DNA from: CAYTBN01 sp964542165
GTDB taxonomy: Bacteria; Myxococcota_A; UBA796; UBA9615; CAYRNR01
Assembly (NCBI GenBank): GCA_964542165.1
Contig: CAZITQ010000008.1
Span: forward strand, 1-64,000
Length of the DNA stretch: 64,000 bases
Reading direction: 5' to 3'
The notes beneath the pieces were generated by a model that ran no database searches, was not told the DNA's origin, and saw only the letters and a program-made list of their open reading frames with translations. Each line of letters starts with the position of its first letter. The stretch's first letter is position 1. A program made the position numbers and the translations under genes. Positions 51,978 through 61,700 of this stretch are shown in pieces.

Positions 51978-52687
51978 CCGCGCGTCCCGCGGAGCCGCTG
52001 CACGAGCCCCCAGAGCCCGACCACGGCCCACTCGTAGAACCGCAGGGTCACCCGTTCACCCCGAAGCGCCTTGCCACGGGCCAGGAAGTCGCCGCCGATG
52101 ACCGCGATCACCACCATCAGCCGCCAGAGGATCCCCACGAAGGAGAACAGCGCCATCGGACCGTAGCGCAGGGCCATCATCATCGAGGCGAAGCCGAGGA
52201 CGCCGAACAGGACGAACAGGATCGCTCCGACGGCGGCCTCCAGGTAGACCGAGGCCCGGGTCACCGTCACCGAGTCGATGCTCAAGGCCTCCTCGAACCA
52301 GAGCTTGGCCCGGGCCGGGAGCAGGCCCAGGATCGGCGCCGCCAGGCCCACGGGCACGGCCAGCCAGCGTCCGATCCGCACTCCCTGGTCGGTGCGCTCC
52401 CGGGCCTCCACGTAGTCCGCGTCGTACAGGATCTTCTTGGGTACCGAGTCGTGCTTGGCCCGATCCCAGGGCTCCAGCCGGTAGACCACCCCCCGCGTCC
52501 CTCCCGACTCGACGGACACCGTCACCCAGACCGTCCCATCGAACACGATCCCGTTGGCCCCGTACTTGCGGACCTCCCACTCGGACATCTCCCGCGCCGC
52601 GTGGACCTCGAGCGAGTCTCCGCGGCGGATGACCAGGTCGCCGCCCACGTCGTGGCGGCCGGAGCGTGCCGGTGAGGAGGGGGGCAT
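51974..52687 (-). CDS. Membrane protein of unknown function
   Basis: A 237-residue protein: a soluble beta-rich N-terminal part (GDLVIRRGDSLEVHAAREM, GTVWVTVSVESGGTRGVVYRLEPWD), one hydrophobic segment (~105-125) and two further helices (~150-175 and 180-200), then a short basic tail (QRLRGTRG). No family is recognised. The stop overlaps the start of the transporter gene, so it may be an accessory subunit. The ATG at 52687 is preceded by AGGCGAG. Confidence 0.6.
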   Translation of the reverse strand: MPPSSPARSGRHDVGGDLVIRRGDSLEVHAAREMSEWEVRKYGANGIVFDGTVWVTVSVESGGTRGVVYRLEPWDRAKHDSVPKKILYDADYVEARERTDQGVRIGRWLAVPVGLAAPILGLLPARAKLWFEEALSIDSVTVTRASVYLEAAVGAILFVLFGVLGFASMMMALRYGPMALFSFVGILWRLMVVIAVIGGDFLARGKALRGERVTLRFYEWAVVGLWGLVQRLRGTRG

Positions 52688-52878
52688 CTCGCCTGCAGGA
52701 TATCAGCTCAGTGGGTGCAGCGCCCCTCGACCGGCGGGCCGGGACGGTTCGTTCTCCGGTCTCGTCTCGGAATGATCGCCAGGGAGGCAGGACGCGCGTG
52801 ACCGCCCCCGCTGCTCGAGGGGCGGGAGACCGAGGGGTTTCAGCCATCGGCGGAGGCGCCAGTTTCGTGTGCGCACTG

Positions 52879-52892
52879 CTCACTATAGTGAG
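52879..52892. promoter_or_regulatory. Perfect palindrome, probable upstream activator site
   Basis: CTCACTATAGTGAG is self-complementary over 14 bases and lies about 90 bp before the -24 element, near -124 relative to the predicted start. It includes TATAGT, which could alternatively be a -10. Confidence 0.5.
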
Positions 52893-52920
52893 TAGCCACC
52901 ACGCCGCCACGCGTCCCTGT

Positions 52921-52955
52921 AAACCGGACGCTAGTCGGGTTTATTTTTTAATTTC
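52921..52955 (+). terminator. Hairpin followed by T-rich tract (terminator-like) or AT-rich bend
   Basis: AAACC and GGTTT, with GAC/GTC inside a one-base mismatch, form a stem; TTTTTT and further T/A bases follow. No gene ends upstream on this strand, so it may insulate the promoter or simply be the curved DNA between activator site and promoter. Confidence 0.35.
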
Positions 52956-52964
52956 AGATGCTTA
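52952..52964 (+). promoter_or_regulatory. IHF-like site
   Basis: TTTCAGATGCTTA fits WATCARNNNNTTR with one mismatch and is preceded by an AT-rich stretch, as in known IHF sites. It lies between the palindrome and the sigma-54-like promoter. Confidence 0.4.
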
Positions 52965-52982
52965 CGACGACATGCCTTCGCC

Positions 52983-52998
52983 TGGCACGGCTGCTGCA
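52983..52998 (+). promoter_or_regulatory. Sigma-54-like promoter for the beta-helix gene cluster
   Basis: TGGCACGGCTGCTGCA matches the consensus TGGCACG-N4-TTGCA with one mismatch (CTGCA), and keeps GG-N10-GC spacing. A start near 53010 leaves a 40-base leader to the ATG at 53050. Confidence 0.65.
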
Positions 52999-53049
52999 AA
53001 GTCGTCCGAGCAAGATTGGTTCGACGATTCCGGGCGATGGGAGAAGGCG

Positions 53050-54813
53050 ATGAGACGATTCACGATGACACTGATGGCGATGGCGATCTGCCTGACGCTG
53101 GCCACGGGCTGTCCGCCCAAACCACCGGGGGGGAATCCCGGTGGCGACGGCGACCCGCAGGGGGAGAACGACGACGAGTCCCCGGACGGAGACGACGACG
53201 GGCCGCCGGACGACGACGAAGCGCCCGACCTCGACGGCGACGGCTGGAGCGCGGAGGCGGGGGACTGCGACGACGGGGATGCCGATGTCCACCCGGGCGC
53301 CGAAGAGCGACCCTGCAACGGCATCGACGACGATTGCGACGGTCACGAGCTGGAGGGGCTGCGGGTGCCCACGGACCACGCCTCGATCCAGGACGCCATC
53401 GCCTCCGCCCCCGAGGGCGGGATGGTCTGCGTCGAGCCGGGCGTGTACTCGGAGCGCATCAGCGTCAACAGCCGGTCGCTCCAGGTGATCGGCATCGGCG
53501 GTCCGGCCGTCACGCAGCTGGACGGCGGGGACAGCGGCCCGACCGTCACCTTCGGCGGTGACCTGGGCCCCGAGACCGTCCTGGCGGGCTTCACGGTCTC
53601 CGGGGGATTCGATCCGCTCGTGGGAGGCGGGATCCAGGTATCGATGGCCTCGCCCACCCTCCGCGACCTGGTGGTGACCGAGAACCGCGCCCAGTCCTGC
53701 GGCGGCGTGGCGCTCCTGTGGTCGAACGCGCGGATGGAGGACGTCGAGGTCTCTGGGAACGAGGCTGCCTCCGCCGGCGGCATCTGCGTGGGGCTGGACA
53801 GCGACGTCACCCTGGAGAATGTGCGCGTGACGGACAACACAGCCACCGCCTGGGCCGGGGGCGTGTCCGTGGAAGGGAGCTCGGCGAGCGTCGAGTCCTG
53901 CTGGTTCGAGGGAAATGGCGCGACCGGCGACGGCGGCGGCCTCGCGCTCCACGCCGCGGACGTGGTGCTCTCCCACTCCCGCTTCGCCAACAACAGCAGC
54001 GGGGGCAACGGCGGCGGCATCAGCGTGGACGCGCAGTCGACGCTGGACGCGTCTCAATTGCTGCTGGAGGGCAACTCGGCCGACGCCGACGGCGGAGGCC
54101 TGTACGCGGCGGGCGGTTCCGAGTGCGCCATCGAGCACGCGCGGATCGTGGACAATCGAGCCGTGGCGGTGGGCGGTGGCCTGCGGTTCTCGCGGGCGAC
54201 CGGCACCGTGAGCCACGCCGTGATCGCACGCAACGAGGCGTACAAGTCGGGGGGCGCGGGCTTCTACTCGTCACCCGTCGTCCTCGAACACCTCACCGTC
54301 GCCGGCAACGGGTCCGAGACCCGGGCCGGGGGGCTGGAGTTCCACGCCACCGATGGCTCGGTCCTCAGCCGTTCCCTGCTGGTCAGCAACACCAGCCTGG
54401 AACCCGGTGGCGGGATCACGGTGGGCGACGCCCAGGTCTCCATCTCGCGTACAGCGTTTTACGCGAACTGGCCCGACCGCATCGCCGGCATGGCGGATCC
54501 CGTGGGGACGGACGGCAACGTGGAGGGTGATCCCCTGTTCCATTTCACCGCCGCCGTCGACGCCCGGGACTGGGACCTACACCTGTCGGCGAACTCGCCC
54601 CTGATCAACGCGTGTGGGACGACGACCCTCGATCCCGACGGCTCGGCTGCGGATCCCGGGGCGTACGGCGGCGAGGCGGCCGCGCACTTCGACCTGGACG
54701 GCGACGGCTTCCCGCTGTGGTGGCAGCCGCGCCCCTACGCCGTGGATCTGGCGGTGGAAGGCTTCGACTGCGACGACCTGGACGCTGATGTCCACCCCGG
54801 CGACGGTTGCTGA
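53050..54813 (+). CDS. Right-handed beta-helix lipoprotein with MopE-type motifs (copy 1)
   Basis: A 587-residue lipoprotein (lipobox ATGC, Pro-rich then Asp/Glu spacer). One MopE-type motif (DGDGWSAEAGDCDDGDADVHPGAEE with NGIDDDCDG) precedes a parallel beta-helix of about 15 turns with GG-rich turns (VTDNTATAWAGGVSVEGS, FANNSSGGNGGGISV). The end repeats a calcium/metal motif, DLDGDGFPLWWQPRPY ... FDCDDLDADVHPGDGC. Polymorphic-membrane-type helices like this bind surfaces or polysaccharide. GGGAGAAGG precedes the ATG. It is the first of three tandem paralogues, under a sigma-54-like promoter. Confidence 0.8.
   Translation: MRRFTMTLMAMAICLTLATGCPPKPPGGNPGGDGDPQGENDDESPDGDDDGPPDDDEAPDLDGDGWSAEAGDCDDGDADVHPGAEERPCNGIDDDCDGHELEGLRVPTDHASIQDAIASAPEGGMVCVEPGVYSERISVNSRSLQVIGIGGPAVTQLDGGDSGPTVTFGGDLGPETVLAGFTVSGGFDPLVGGGIQVSMASPTLRDLVVTENRAQSCGGVALLWSNARMEDVEVSGNEAASAGGICVGLDSDVTLENVRVTDNTATAWAGGVSVEGSSASVESCWFEGNGATGDGGGLALHAADVVLSHSRFANNSSGGNGGGISVDAQSTLDASQLLLEGNSADADGGGLYAAGGSECAIEHARIVDNRAVAVGGGLRFSRATGTVSHAVIARNEAYKSGGAGFYSSPVVLEHLTVAGNGSETRAGGLEFHATDGSVLSRSLLVSNTSLEPGGGITVGDAQVSISRTAFYANWPDRIAGMADPVGTDGNVEGDPLFHFTAAVDARDWDLHLSANSPLINACGTTTLDPDGSAADPGAYGGEAAAHFDLDGDGFPLWWQPRPYAVDLAVEGFDCDDLDADVHPGDGC
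54703..54784 (+). repeat. 82-bp segment identical to one in the next paralogue
   Basis: These 82 bases, coding for the C-terminal DGFPLWWQPRPYAVDL ... DDLD segment, are identical to 56647-56728 in copy 2, although the two genes differ widely elsewhere. The matching part of copy 3 has many changes. Confidence 0.85.
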
Positions 54814-54870
54814 GATCTCCGCGATCCCGCGGGCTTTCCGAACGATGAACGAAGAATGATGGAGGAAACG
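54814..54870. repeat. Intergenic repeat between tandem paralogues (copy A)
   Basis: The spacer between copies 1 and 2 resembles the spacer between copies 2 and 3 (56758-56821). Both have CCCGCGGGC, GAACGATGAACGA and GGAGGAAACGATGAGGCACT. The second has extra GAACGA-type units. Confidence 0.75.
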
Positions 54871-56757
54871 ATGAGGCACTACATCTGGACACTGGTGGCG
54901 ATGGCGATGGGAGGGATGCTGATGGTGGGCTGTCCACCCAAGGGTCCCTACGGCGGCGGCCTGGACGACGAGGACGACCCCGGGGACGGCAGCTCCCCCG
55001 ACGAGGAAGGGGAGGAGGACGAGGACGGGGACGGATGGAGCGAGGTCGAGGGGGATTGCGACGACTCCGATCCCTCGATCCACCCGGGCGCCGATGAGGC
55101 GCCCTACGACGGGGTGGACCAGGACTGCGACGGTTCGGACCTGACCGACGTGGACGGCGATGGCTTCGACGGGGGAGAGCTGGGGACGGACTGCGACGAC
55201 AGCGATCCGGACGTGAACCCGGCGGCCGAGGAGAACGCCTGCAACCTGGTGGACGACGACTGCGACGGCGTGCAGCACATGCCGATCCACGTGCCCGACT
55301 CCTTCTCGGCGATCCAGGATGCCATCACCTACGCGTCCGACGGCGAGACCATCTGCGTGGCGCCGGGGATCTACACGGAGAACCTGAGCTTCGAAGGCAA
55401 GAACGTCCGGGTCATCGGGTCGGGTGGCCCGGAGGTCACGATGATCGATGGTAGCGGCGGCGGCACCGTGGTGAGGTTCGACGACTCGGAGACCTACGAG
55501 GCGCTGCTGGCCGGGTTCACCATCGCCCACGGAACGGGTAGCTCCTCGAGCGGCCCGGGCATCTCGACGTACGGCGGAGCGATGTACATCGACGAGGCCT
55601 CGCCCTCCCTCAGGGACCTGGTGGTCGAGTTCAACCAGGCCGACCAATGCGGTGGCCTGTTGCTGATGGATTCATCGTCGATTCTCGAGGACGTGCGGAT
55701 CCGGAACAACGAATCGCTCATGAGTGTGGGAGGAGGTCTGTGCGTCGTGGATTCGGAGGTGACCATTCTGCGCGCCGAGGTGGAGAACAACAGCGCGGCT
55801 TGGGGCGGCGGCGTGGCCATCGGCCAGTCCACGGTCCAGTTCGACGGGAGTCTGATCGCCGGGAACCAGGCCCACGTCCACGGGGGCGGAATCTACGCCA
55901 CTCAGTCCAACGTGGACCTGGGCGGGACCACGGTCGCCGACAACGTGGCGTCGGGGTCCGGCGGCGGAGTCGGCCTGTTCCTCACATCGCTGGAGGCGGA
56001 TCAGCTCCGGATCGAGGGCAACTCGGCTGCGCAGGGGGGGGGGATCTACGCCGAAAGCGCCGAGTCGTTCATCATCGAGCGCGCCCTGTTCGCCGACAAC
56101 GAGAGCTACGGGAACGGGGGCGCCCTCGCCCTGCTGTACAGCGACGCGTGGCTGCGACACGCCGTCGTGGCCGACAACGGCGCCCACTCCGGCGGCGGCG
56201 TCTATGTCCACACGACCTCGATACAGATGAGCCACGTCTCGATCGTGGGCAACGCGGCTTCGTACGAGGGCGGCGGCCTGATGACCGTCCAGTCGCCCGA
56301 GGTTCACCTGGATCACACCATCGTCGCGTGGAACGACGCTGCGGCGGCCGGCGGCGGCATGTCTGTGCACGACGGCCCCGTCTCCGCCCGCTACTCGGCG
56401 TTCGGCGCCAACGCACCGCAGGACGTGGTCGGAATGGGCAGTCCGGTGGGCTACGAGGGCAACGTCGGTCACGACCCGACGTTCCTGTCCACCTCCGGCG
56501 CCTCCGCCGCGGACTGGGATCTGCACCTGTCCGCCGATTCGTCCCTGATCGACGCGGGCGATCCGGAGACCTTCGACCCCGACGGTTCCATCGCCGACAT
56601 CGGCGCATTCGGTGGCGATGGGGCCGACCTCTACGACCTCGATGGTGACGGCTTCCCGCTGTGGTGGCAGCCGCGCCCCTACGCCGTGGATCTGGCGGTG
56701 GAAGGCTTCGACTGCGACGACCTGGACGTGGCTGTCCACCCGGGCAACGGATGCTGA
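54871..56757 (+). CDS. Right-handed beta-helix lipoprotein with MopE-type motifs (copy 2)
   Basis: A 628-residue lipoprotein (MRHYIWTLVAMAMGGMLMVGC). Two MopE-type motifs (DEDGDGWSEVEGDCDDSDPSIHP with DGVDQDCDG, then DGDGFDGGELGTDCDDSDPDVNP with DDDCDG) precede the beta-helix and the same C-terminal DGDGFPLWW ... HPGNGC. It is clearly a sister of copy 3 (highly similar over its entire length) and more distant from copy 1, except for the identical 82-bp C-terminal segment. The start at 54871 has GGAGGAAACG; an in-frame ATG five codons upstream is less likely. Confidence 0.8.
   Translation: MRHYIWTLVAMAMGGMLMVGCPPKGPYGGGLDDEDDPGDGSSPDEEGEEDEDGDGWSEVEGDCDDSDPSIHPGADEAPYDGVDQDCDGSDLTDVDGDGFDGGELGTDCDDSDPDVNPAAEENACNLVDDDCDGVQHMPIHVPDSFSAIQDAITYASDGETICVAPGIYTENLSFEGKNVRVIGSGGPEVTMIDGSGGGTVVRFDDSETYEALLAGFTIAHGTGSSSSGPGISTYGGAMYIDEASPSLRDLVVEFNQADQCGGLLLMDSSSILEDVRIRNNESLMSVGGGLCVVDSEVTILRAEVENNSAAWGGGVAIGQSTVQFDGSLIAGNQAHVHGGGIYATQSNVDLGGTTVADNVASGSGGGVGLFLTSLEADQLRIEGNSAAQGGGIYAESAESFIIERALFADNESYGNGGALALLYSDAWLRHAVVADNGAHSGGGVYVHTTSIQMSHVSIVGNAASYEGGGLMTVQSPEVHLDHTIVAWNDAAAAGGGMSVHDGPVSARYSAFGANAPQDVVGMGSPVGYEGNVGHDPTFLSTSGASAADWDLHLSADSSLIDAGDPETFDPDGSIADIGAFGGDGADLYDLDGDGFPLWWQPRPYAVDLAVEGFDCDDLDVAVHPGNGC
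56647..56728 (+). repeat. 82-bp segment identical to one in copy 1
   Basis: Partner of 54703-54784; a likely gene-conversion or duplication tract. Confidence 0.85.
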
Positions 56758-56821
56758 GATTCCCGCAATCCCGCGGGCCTTTCGAACGATGAACGACGAA
56801 CGATGAACGATGGAGGAAACG
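56758..56821. repeat. Intergenic repeat between tandem paralogues (copy B)
   Basis: Second copy of the spacer, with the GAACGA-type units expanded (GAACGATGAACGACGAACG). No terminator is visible, so copies 2 and 3 probably belong to one transcript. Confidence 0.75.
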
Positions 56822-58717
56822 ATGAGGCACTACAACTGGACACTGATGGCGATGGCGATGGCGATGGGAGGGATGCTGACGGTGGGTTGTCTACCCAATC
56901 GGCCGTACGGCGGCGGCCTCGACGACGAGGACGACCCCGCGGATGGCAGTTCCCCCGACGAGGAAGGGGAGGAGGACGAGGACGGGGACGGATGGAACGA
57001 AGTCGAAGGGGATTGCGACGACACCGACCCATCGATCCACCCGGGCGCCGACGAGGCGCCGTACGACGGGGTGGACCAGGACTGTGACGGTTCGGACCTG
57101 ACCGACGTGGACGGCGACGGTTACGACGGCGGTGAGCTGGGGTCGGATTGCGACGACAGCGATCCCGAGGTGAATCCCGCGGCCGAGGAGAACGCCTGCA
57201 ATCGGGTGGACGACGACTGCGACGGTGTGCAGCACATGCCGATTCACGTGCCGGAGTCCTTCTCCTCGATCCAGGACGCCATCAGCTACGCGTCCGACGG
57301 CGAGACCATCTGCGTGGCGCCGGGCGTGTACACCGAGAACCTGAGCTTCGACGGCAAGGATGTCCACGTCATCGGGACCGAGGGCCCGGAGGCCACCCTG
57401 ATCGACGGCAGCGGCGGCGGCCCGGTGGCGATCTTCGACGACTCGGAGACCCATGCAGCGGTGCTCGCCGGATTCACCCTCTCCCATGGAACCGGTGGCT
57501 CCACGGGTAGCCCGGGCATCTCGACGACGGGCGGAGCGATCTACGTCGACGGCGCCTCGCCCACCCTCCGGGACCTGGTGGTCGAGCTCAACGAAGCCGA
57601 AGAATGCGGCGGCGTGCTGCTGATCGAGTCCACGTCGATTCTCGAGGACGTCCAGATCCGCGACAACGTTGCCCTCTTCAGCGCCGGCGGAGGGCTGTGT
57701 GTCCACACTTCGCAGGCGACCTTCGTGCGAGTCGACGTGGAGGGCAACAGCTCCACCTGGGGTGGCGGCGTGGCCATCGTCTTCTCCACGGTTCAGTTCA
57801 TCGAGAGTCGGATCGCGGGTAACTCAGGCCATGCGGGTGGTGGCGGGATCACCGGCGGCTTCTCCGCCATAGCCCTCGAGCAGACCACGGTCGCTGGCAA
57901 CGAGACCATGGGTGCCGGCGGGGGAGCCTATTTCTTCGATTCGACCGTGGAGGCCGACCAGCTCCAGGTCGTGGGCAACTCGGCTGCGCTGGACGGGGGG
58001 GGGATCTACAGCGTGACCCTAGACTCGTTCATCGTCGAACACGCGTTGTTCGCCGACAACGAGACGGGCGGAAACGGCGGTGGTCTGGCCTTGGTCGATG
58101 GCACCGGGTGGATGCGGCAGGTGGTCCTGGCCGGCAACAGCGCCGTTTCTGGCGGTGGCGTCTACCTCGACGGCACCCCGCTCACCATGAATCACGTCTC
58201 GATCGTGGGCAACGAGGCCTCCTACGAGGGCGGCGGCCTGAAGACGATCATGTCGCCGGACGTCGGCCTGCACCACGCCGTCGTCGCGTTCAACTCCGCC
58301 GACGCGTCCGGCGGTGGCATGGCGGTGTACGACCACCTCCCCACCGTCCGCTACTCGGCGTTCGCGGAGAACACCCCGCAAGACGTGTTCGGGATGGGAG
58401 ACCCGGTGGGCTACGACGGCAACGTGGGTCACGACCCGGCGTTCCTGTCCTTCTCGGGCTCCGAAACGCTGGAATGGGATCTGCACCTGTCCGCCGATTC
58501 GCCCCTGATCGACGCGGGCGATCCGGATACCTTCGACCCCGACGGTTCCGTCGCCGACATCGGCGCCTACGGTGGCGATGGGGCTGACCTCTACGACCTC
58601 GACGGTGACGGCCATCCCCTGTGGTGGCATCCGCGCTCGTATGCCGTGGATCTCGCCGTTCAGGGATTCGACTGCGACGATCTGGATCCTGCGGTGCACC
58701 CCGGGAGCGGTTGTTGA
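56822..58717 (+). CDS. Right-handed beta-helix lipoprotein with MopE-type motifs (copy 3)
   Basis: A 631-residue lipoprotein (MRHYNWTLMAMAMAMGGMLTVGC) with the same order of parts as copy 2: two MopE-type motifs, the GG-turn beta-helix (VVGNSAALDGGGIYS, FADNETGGNGGGLAL) and the C-terminal DLDGDGHPLWWHPRSY ... HPGSGC. The divergence from copy 2 is spread along the gene, with the last 80 bases less similar than expected because copy 2 there matches copy 1. GGAGGAAACG precedes the ATG at 56822. It is convergent with the giant kinase gene. Confidence 0.8.
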   Translation: MRHYNWTLMAMAMAMGGMLTVGCLPNRPYGGGLDDEDDPADGSSPDEEGEEDEDGDGWNEVEGDCDDTDPSIHPGADEAPYDGVDQDCDGSDLTDVDGDGYDGGELGSDCDDSDPEVNPAAEENACNRVDDDCDGVQHMPIHVPESFSSIQDAISYASDGETICVAPGVYTENLSFDGKDVHVIGTEGPEATLIDGSGGGPVAIFDDSETHAAVLAGFTLSHGTGGSTGSPGISTTGGAIYVDGASPTLRDLVVELNEAEECGGVLLIESTSILEDVQIRDNVALFSAGGGLCVHTSQATFVRVDVEGNSSTWGGGVAIVFSTVQFIESRIAGNSGHAGGGGITGGFSAIALEQTTVAGNETMGAGGGAYFFDSTVEADQLQVVGNSAALDGGGIYSVTLDSFIVEHALFADNETGGNGGGLALVDGTGWMRQVVLAGNSAVSGGGVYLDGTPLTMNHVSIVGNEASYEGGGLKTIMSPDVGLHHAVVAFNSADASGGGMAVYDHLPTVRYSAFAENTPQDVFGMGDPVGYDGNVGHDPAFLSFSGSETLEWDLHLSADSPLIDAGDPDTFDPDGSVADIGAYGGDGADLYDLDGDGHPLWWHPRSYAVDLAVQGFDCDDLDPAVHPGSGC

Positions 58718-58755
58718 CGCCCTCCGGCTCGCCCGGACCGCGCTCGTCTGTCGTG

Positions 58756-61700
58756 TCAGCGGGAGCAGACGTGGTCCACCGGCGGCGGCCGTGACGACGC
58801 CTCACCGTCCTGCCAGGCGGCCGGAGTCACGGCCCAGATCTCCCCGAGCAGATCGCAGTAGTCCAGGGCCAGAGCGCTGAGGTCGATGCGGTCGATGTCG
58901 CCGAGTTCGCTGGCGGCGTACAGGGTGCGGTCCACCATCCGGAGATGCGCGACCGGGCCGTGCAGCCCCCGCTCGTCGAGGAGTGCGCCGTCGGCCAGCG
59001 ACCAGACCCCGACGTGCCCATCCACGAAACCCACCGCGAGGGTGCCCGCCGGGCCCGCGGCCAGCGTCTCCACGGCGGACCCGGGCAATCCAGCGAGGGG
59101 CACGTCCGTCTTCCCGGCTCCGGTGTGGGGGAGGTAGTCGAGCCGGCCGTCCCCGTACCCCACGGCCAGGCCGTCCTCCATCGGCAGCATCGCGGTCGCT
59201 CCCGCACCGATGGCCACGCGCCCCCGGACCGCTCCGCCGGAATCCAGCGCGATGGCCTCGTCGTCCGTGGCGTACCAGACGCCCTGGGCATCCCTGCCGA
59301 TGGTCAGGACGTCCTCGGCGAGGGTGGCCTCCACCCCGTCCCCGCCGAATGCCCGGACGGTCCCGCGGTCGTCGAGGGCGAGGCACCCGCCGACGTGCCC
59401 CACGAGCTGGGACACGGCCAGCTCGTGCTGCCACAGGAGCCGGTCGTCGCCGGTGTGCCAGGCCTGCAGCGTGCCTCCGTGCGACGCCAGGCAGAGGGTG
59501 TCGCTCTCCGGATCCCGCGCGGCGCGCGCCGCTTCGACGGCCGCTGTCCGCCAGCTGGACGATTCGGCGAGCTGCGGAGCGTCGTCCTCGACGCCCAGGG
59601 GAATCCACCCCCTTCGCGTGCAGAGTTCGGGGGGATCGGCGAGCAGGGCGGAGGCCCACCACAGGGGTTGGCCGTTCGCAGCGTCCCAGACACGGACCGT
59701 GCCGTCCTCGCTGGATGCGACCACCCTGTCCCCGGTGCCGTCGAATCCTGCCTCGGTCGTCTCGTCCCGGGCCCCTACGAAGCGGGCGACGATGTTTCCT
59801 TCTCGGTCCGCGGCGTAGACCAGGCCGTCCGAGGCGGCGAAGACGACGGACTGGCCGTCGGGGGAGAACCCTCCCCGCGAGGGGAGCACACCTTCGGGGA
59901 GGGGGATGGGGATCACCTCCCGCCCGGCCAGATCGATCAGACTCACCTCCGGCGACTGCTGATCGATGACCAGGGCGCGCGATCCGTCGGGAGCGATCTG
60001 CAGCCAGGTCCCCGGCGCCACACCGGCGGCGATCTCCGCCCGCAGCTCCGCCGACGGCCAGCCGAAGACCCGCACGGCTCCGTCGTCACCGATCCCCACG
60101 AGCCCTCGCCCATCCGGCATCATCGCCGTCCTTTGGGCTCCCTCGGGAATCGGGATGGTGTCCGTCACCGGGATGCCCGTCGCCAGCTCCCATTCCCCGA
60201 GCACGCCGTCGCCGGTGATGACGACCGACCGGCCCTCGCGACAGACCTCCGCCGTGATGGCCTTGCCCCACGGCGGATAGAACGTGCGCACGGTCTCCGA
60301 CGATTCCACGTCCACGACCCGGACGTGACCGTCCTGGGTCACCTGAACCAAGGTCTCCCCGTCGGGGGTCAGAGCCTGTGAGATGGGAATGGGCACCAGG
60401 AGCCGCGTCCACAGGACCCCGGCGTCGGCCGCGTCGCGCACCACCGTCGTCTCTCCCGCGGACGCGATGCGATGGCCGTCGGAGCTGAAGCTGGCCATCC
60501 AGACCGTCTCGGCGGGTGGCGATTCCCGCCGCCGTGGATGCTGGTCGCCGATCGCCCACGCGCGCACCGTCCGGTCGTAGCTGGCCGTCACGACCCGTTC
60601 CCGTCGGTCGTCGAGCGCGAGCTCCATGATTCGGGAGCTGTGTCCCTCGTACTCGGCGACCCGGCCACCGAGCTCCAGGTCCCACAGCTGGAGAACTCCC
60701 TCCCGTCCCGCCACGACCACGTGCCGTCCGTCGGGGAGCGCGGCCAGGGACCTGGGGTCACCCGCCAGTCCAGGGATCGTCCCCAGGCCCTCGCCCGTGT
60801 GCGGATCCCACGATCGAAGAACCTCGTCGTACGCCACGGCGATCAGCAGGGCGCCGTCCGGGGAGAACGCGACGTCGCTCACGCGATCGTCGCCGCCGTC
60901 GAAGCCGCGCAATCGTTCACCGGCGTCGACCTGCCAGGTCTCGACGCTCCCATCCGCGCGACCCACCGCCAGCACCGCTCCCGACGCGTCGAAGCGGAGG
61001 CTGGTGGCCTCGGCGCCCTCCGGGAGGGCGTGGACCAGGGTGCCCTCCATCGCGTCCCACAGCCGAACCGCGCCATCCTTCGCGGCGCTGGCGATCCAGC
61101 GACCGTCGGCGCTGGCCTCCAGGTCGTTGATGGCGGCGGCGTGGGGCTGCATCACCCCGCGGTCCTCGCCAGTGGACACGTCCCGGATCCGGATGCCGCC
61201 GTCCAGCGTCCCCACGAATAGGCGAGATCCGTCGGCGCTGAAGGCCAGCGCCGTGACCATCTCTCCCGCGCTGCCGAGGAAGCTCTGGGTACGCCCCGTT
61301 TCGGCATCGAGCAGCCGCAGGGTGTGGGGCTCGCCCGAAACGGCGACCGTAGCGCCGTCCGGAGAGAGCCGGACGGCGAGCATGTGCTGGCTGAACGAGG
61401 CCGTCCACAGCCGCGGATCCGTGGACATGCGATGCCACAGCAGCCTCGCATGGGGGTCGTCGCGCAGCTCCAGCGACGCCCGGATCCTAGCCCTGGCGCC
61501 CAGCAGGTCTCCGTCCTCCAGGGCCACGGCGGCCCCCTCGCGCAGCGCCTCCGCGGTTCGTTCCTCCGCCTCGGATCGCTGGAGACGTGCGTCGTCCCGT
61601 TGCCTCCGGGCCTCCAGGGCGAGGATCCCGGTGACGGCGGCAGCCGCGACCAGGCCGGCGATCACTGCGCCCAACAGGCGTCGACGGGCACGGGTACGCC

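Larger units (their letters stand above)
52688..53049. other. 362-base regulatory region upstream of the beta-helix gene cluster
   Basis: No open frame here looks coding. It contains a 14-bp perfect palindrome (52879-52892), a hairpin plus AT-rich tract (52921-52955), an IHF-like site (52952-52964) and a sigma-54-like promoter (52983-52998). The order, UAS then bend then -24/-12, is classical for RpoN-dependent genes. Confidence 0.6.

Noticed and set aside
52879..52892. T7-promoter-like core (CTCACTATAG)
   Set aside because: Only ten bases match and the 5' half of the T7 promoter is missing; the perfect palindrome and the nearby sigma-54 element explain it better.
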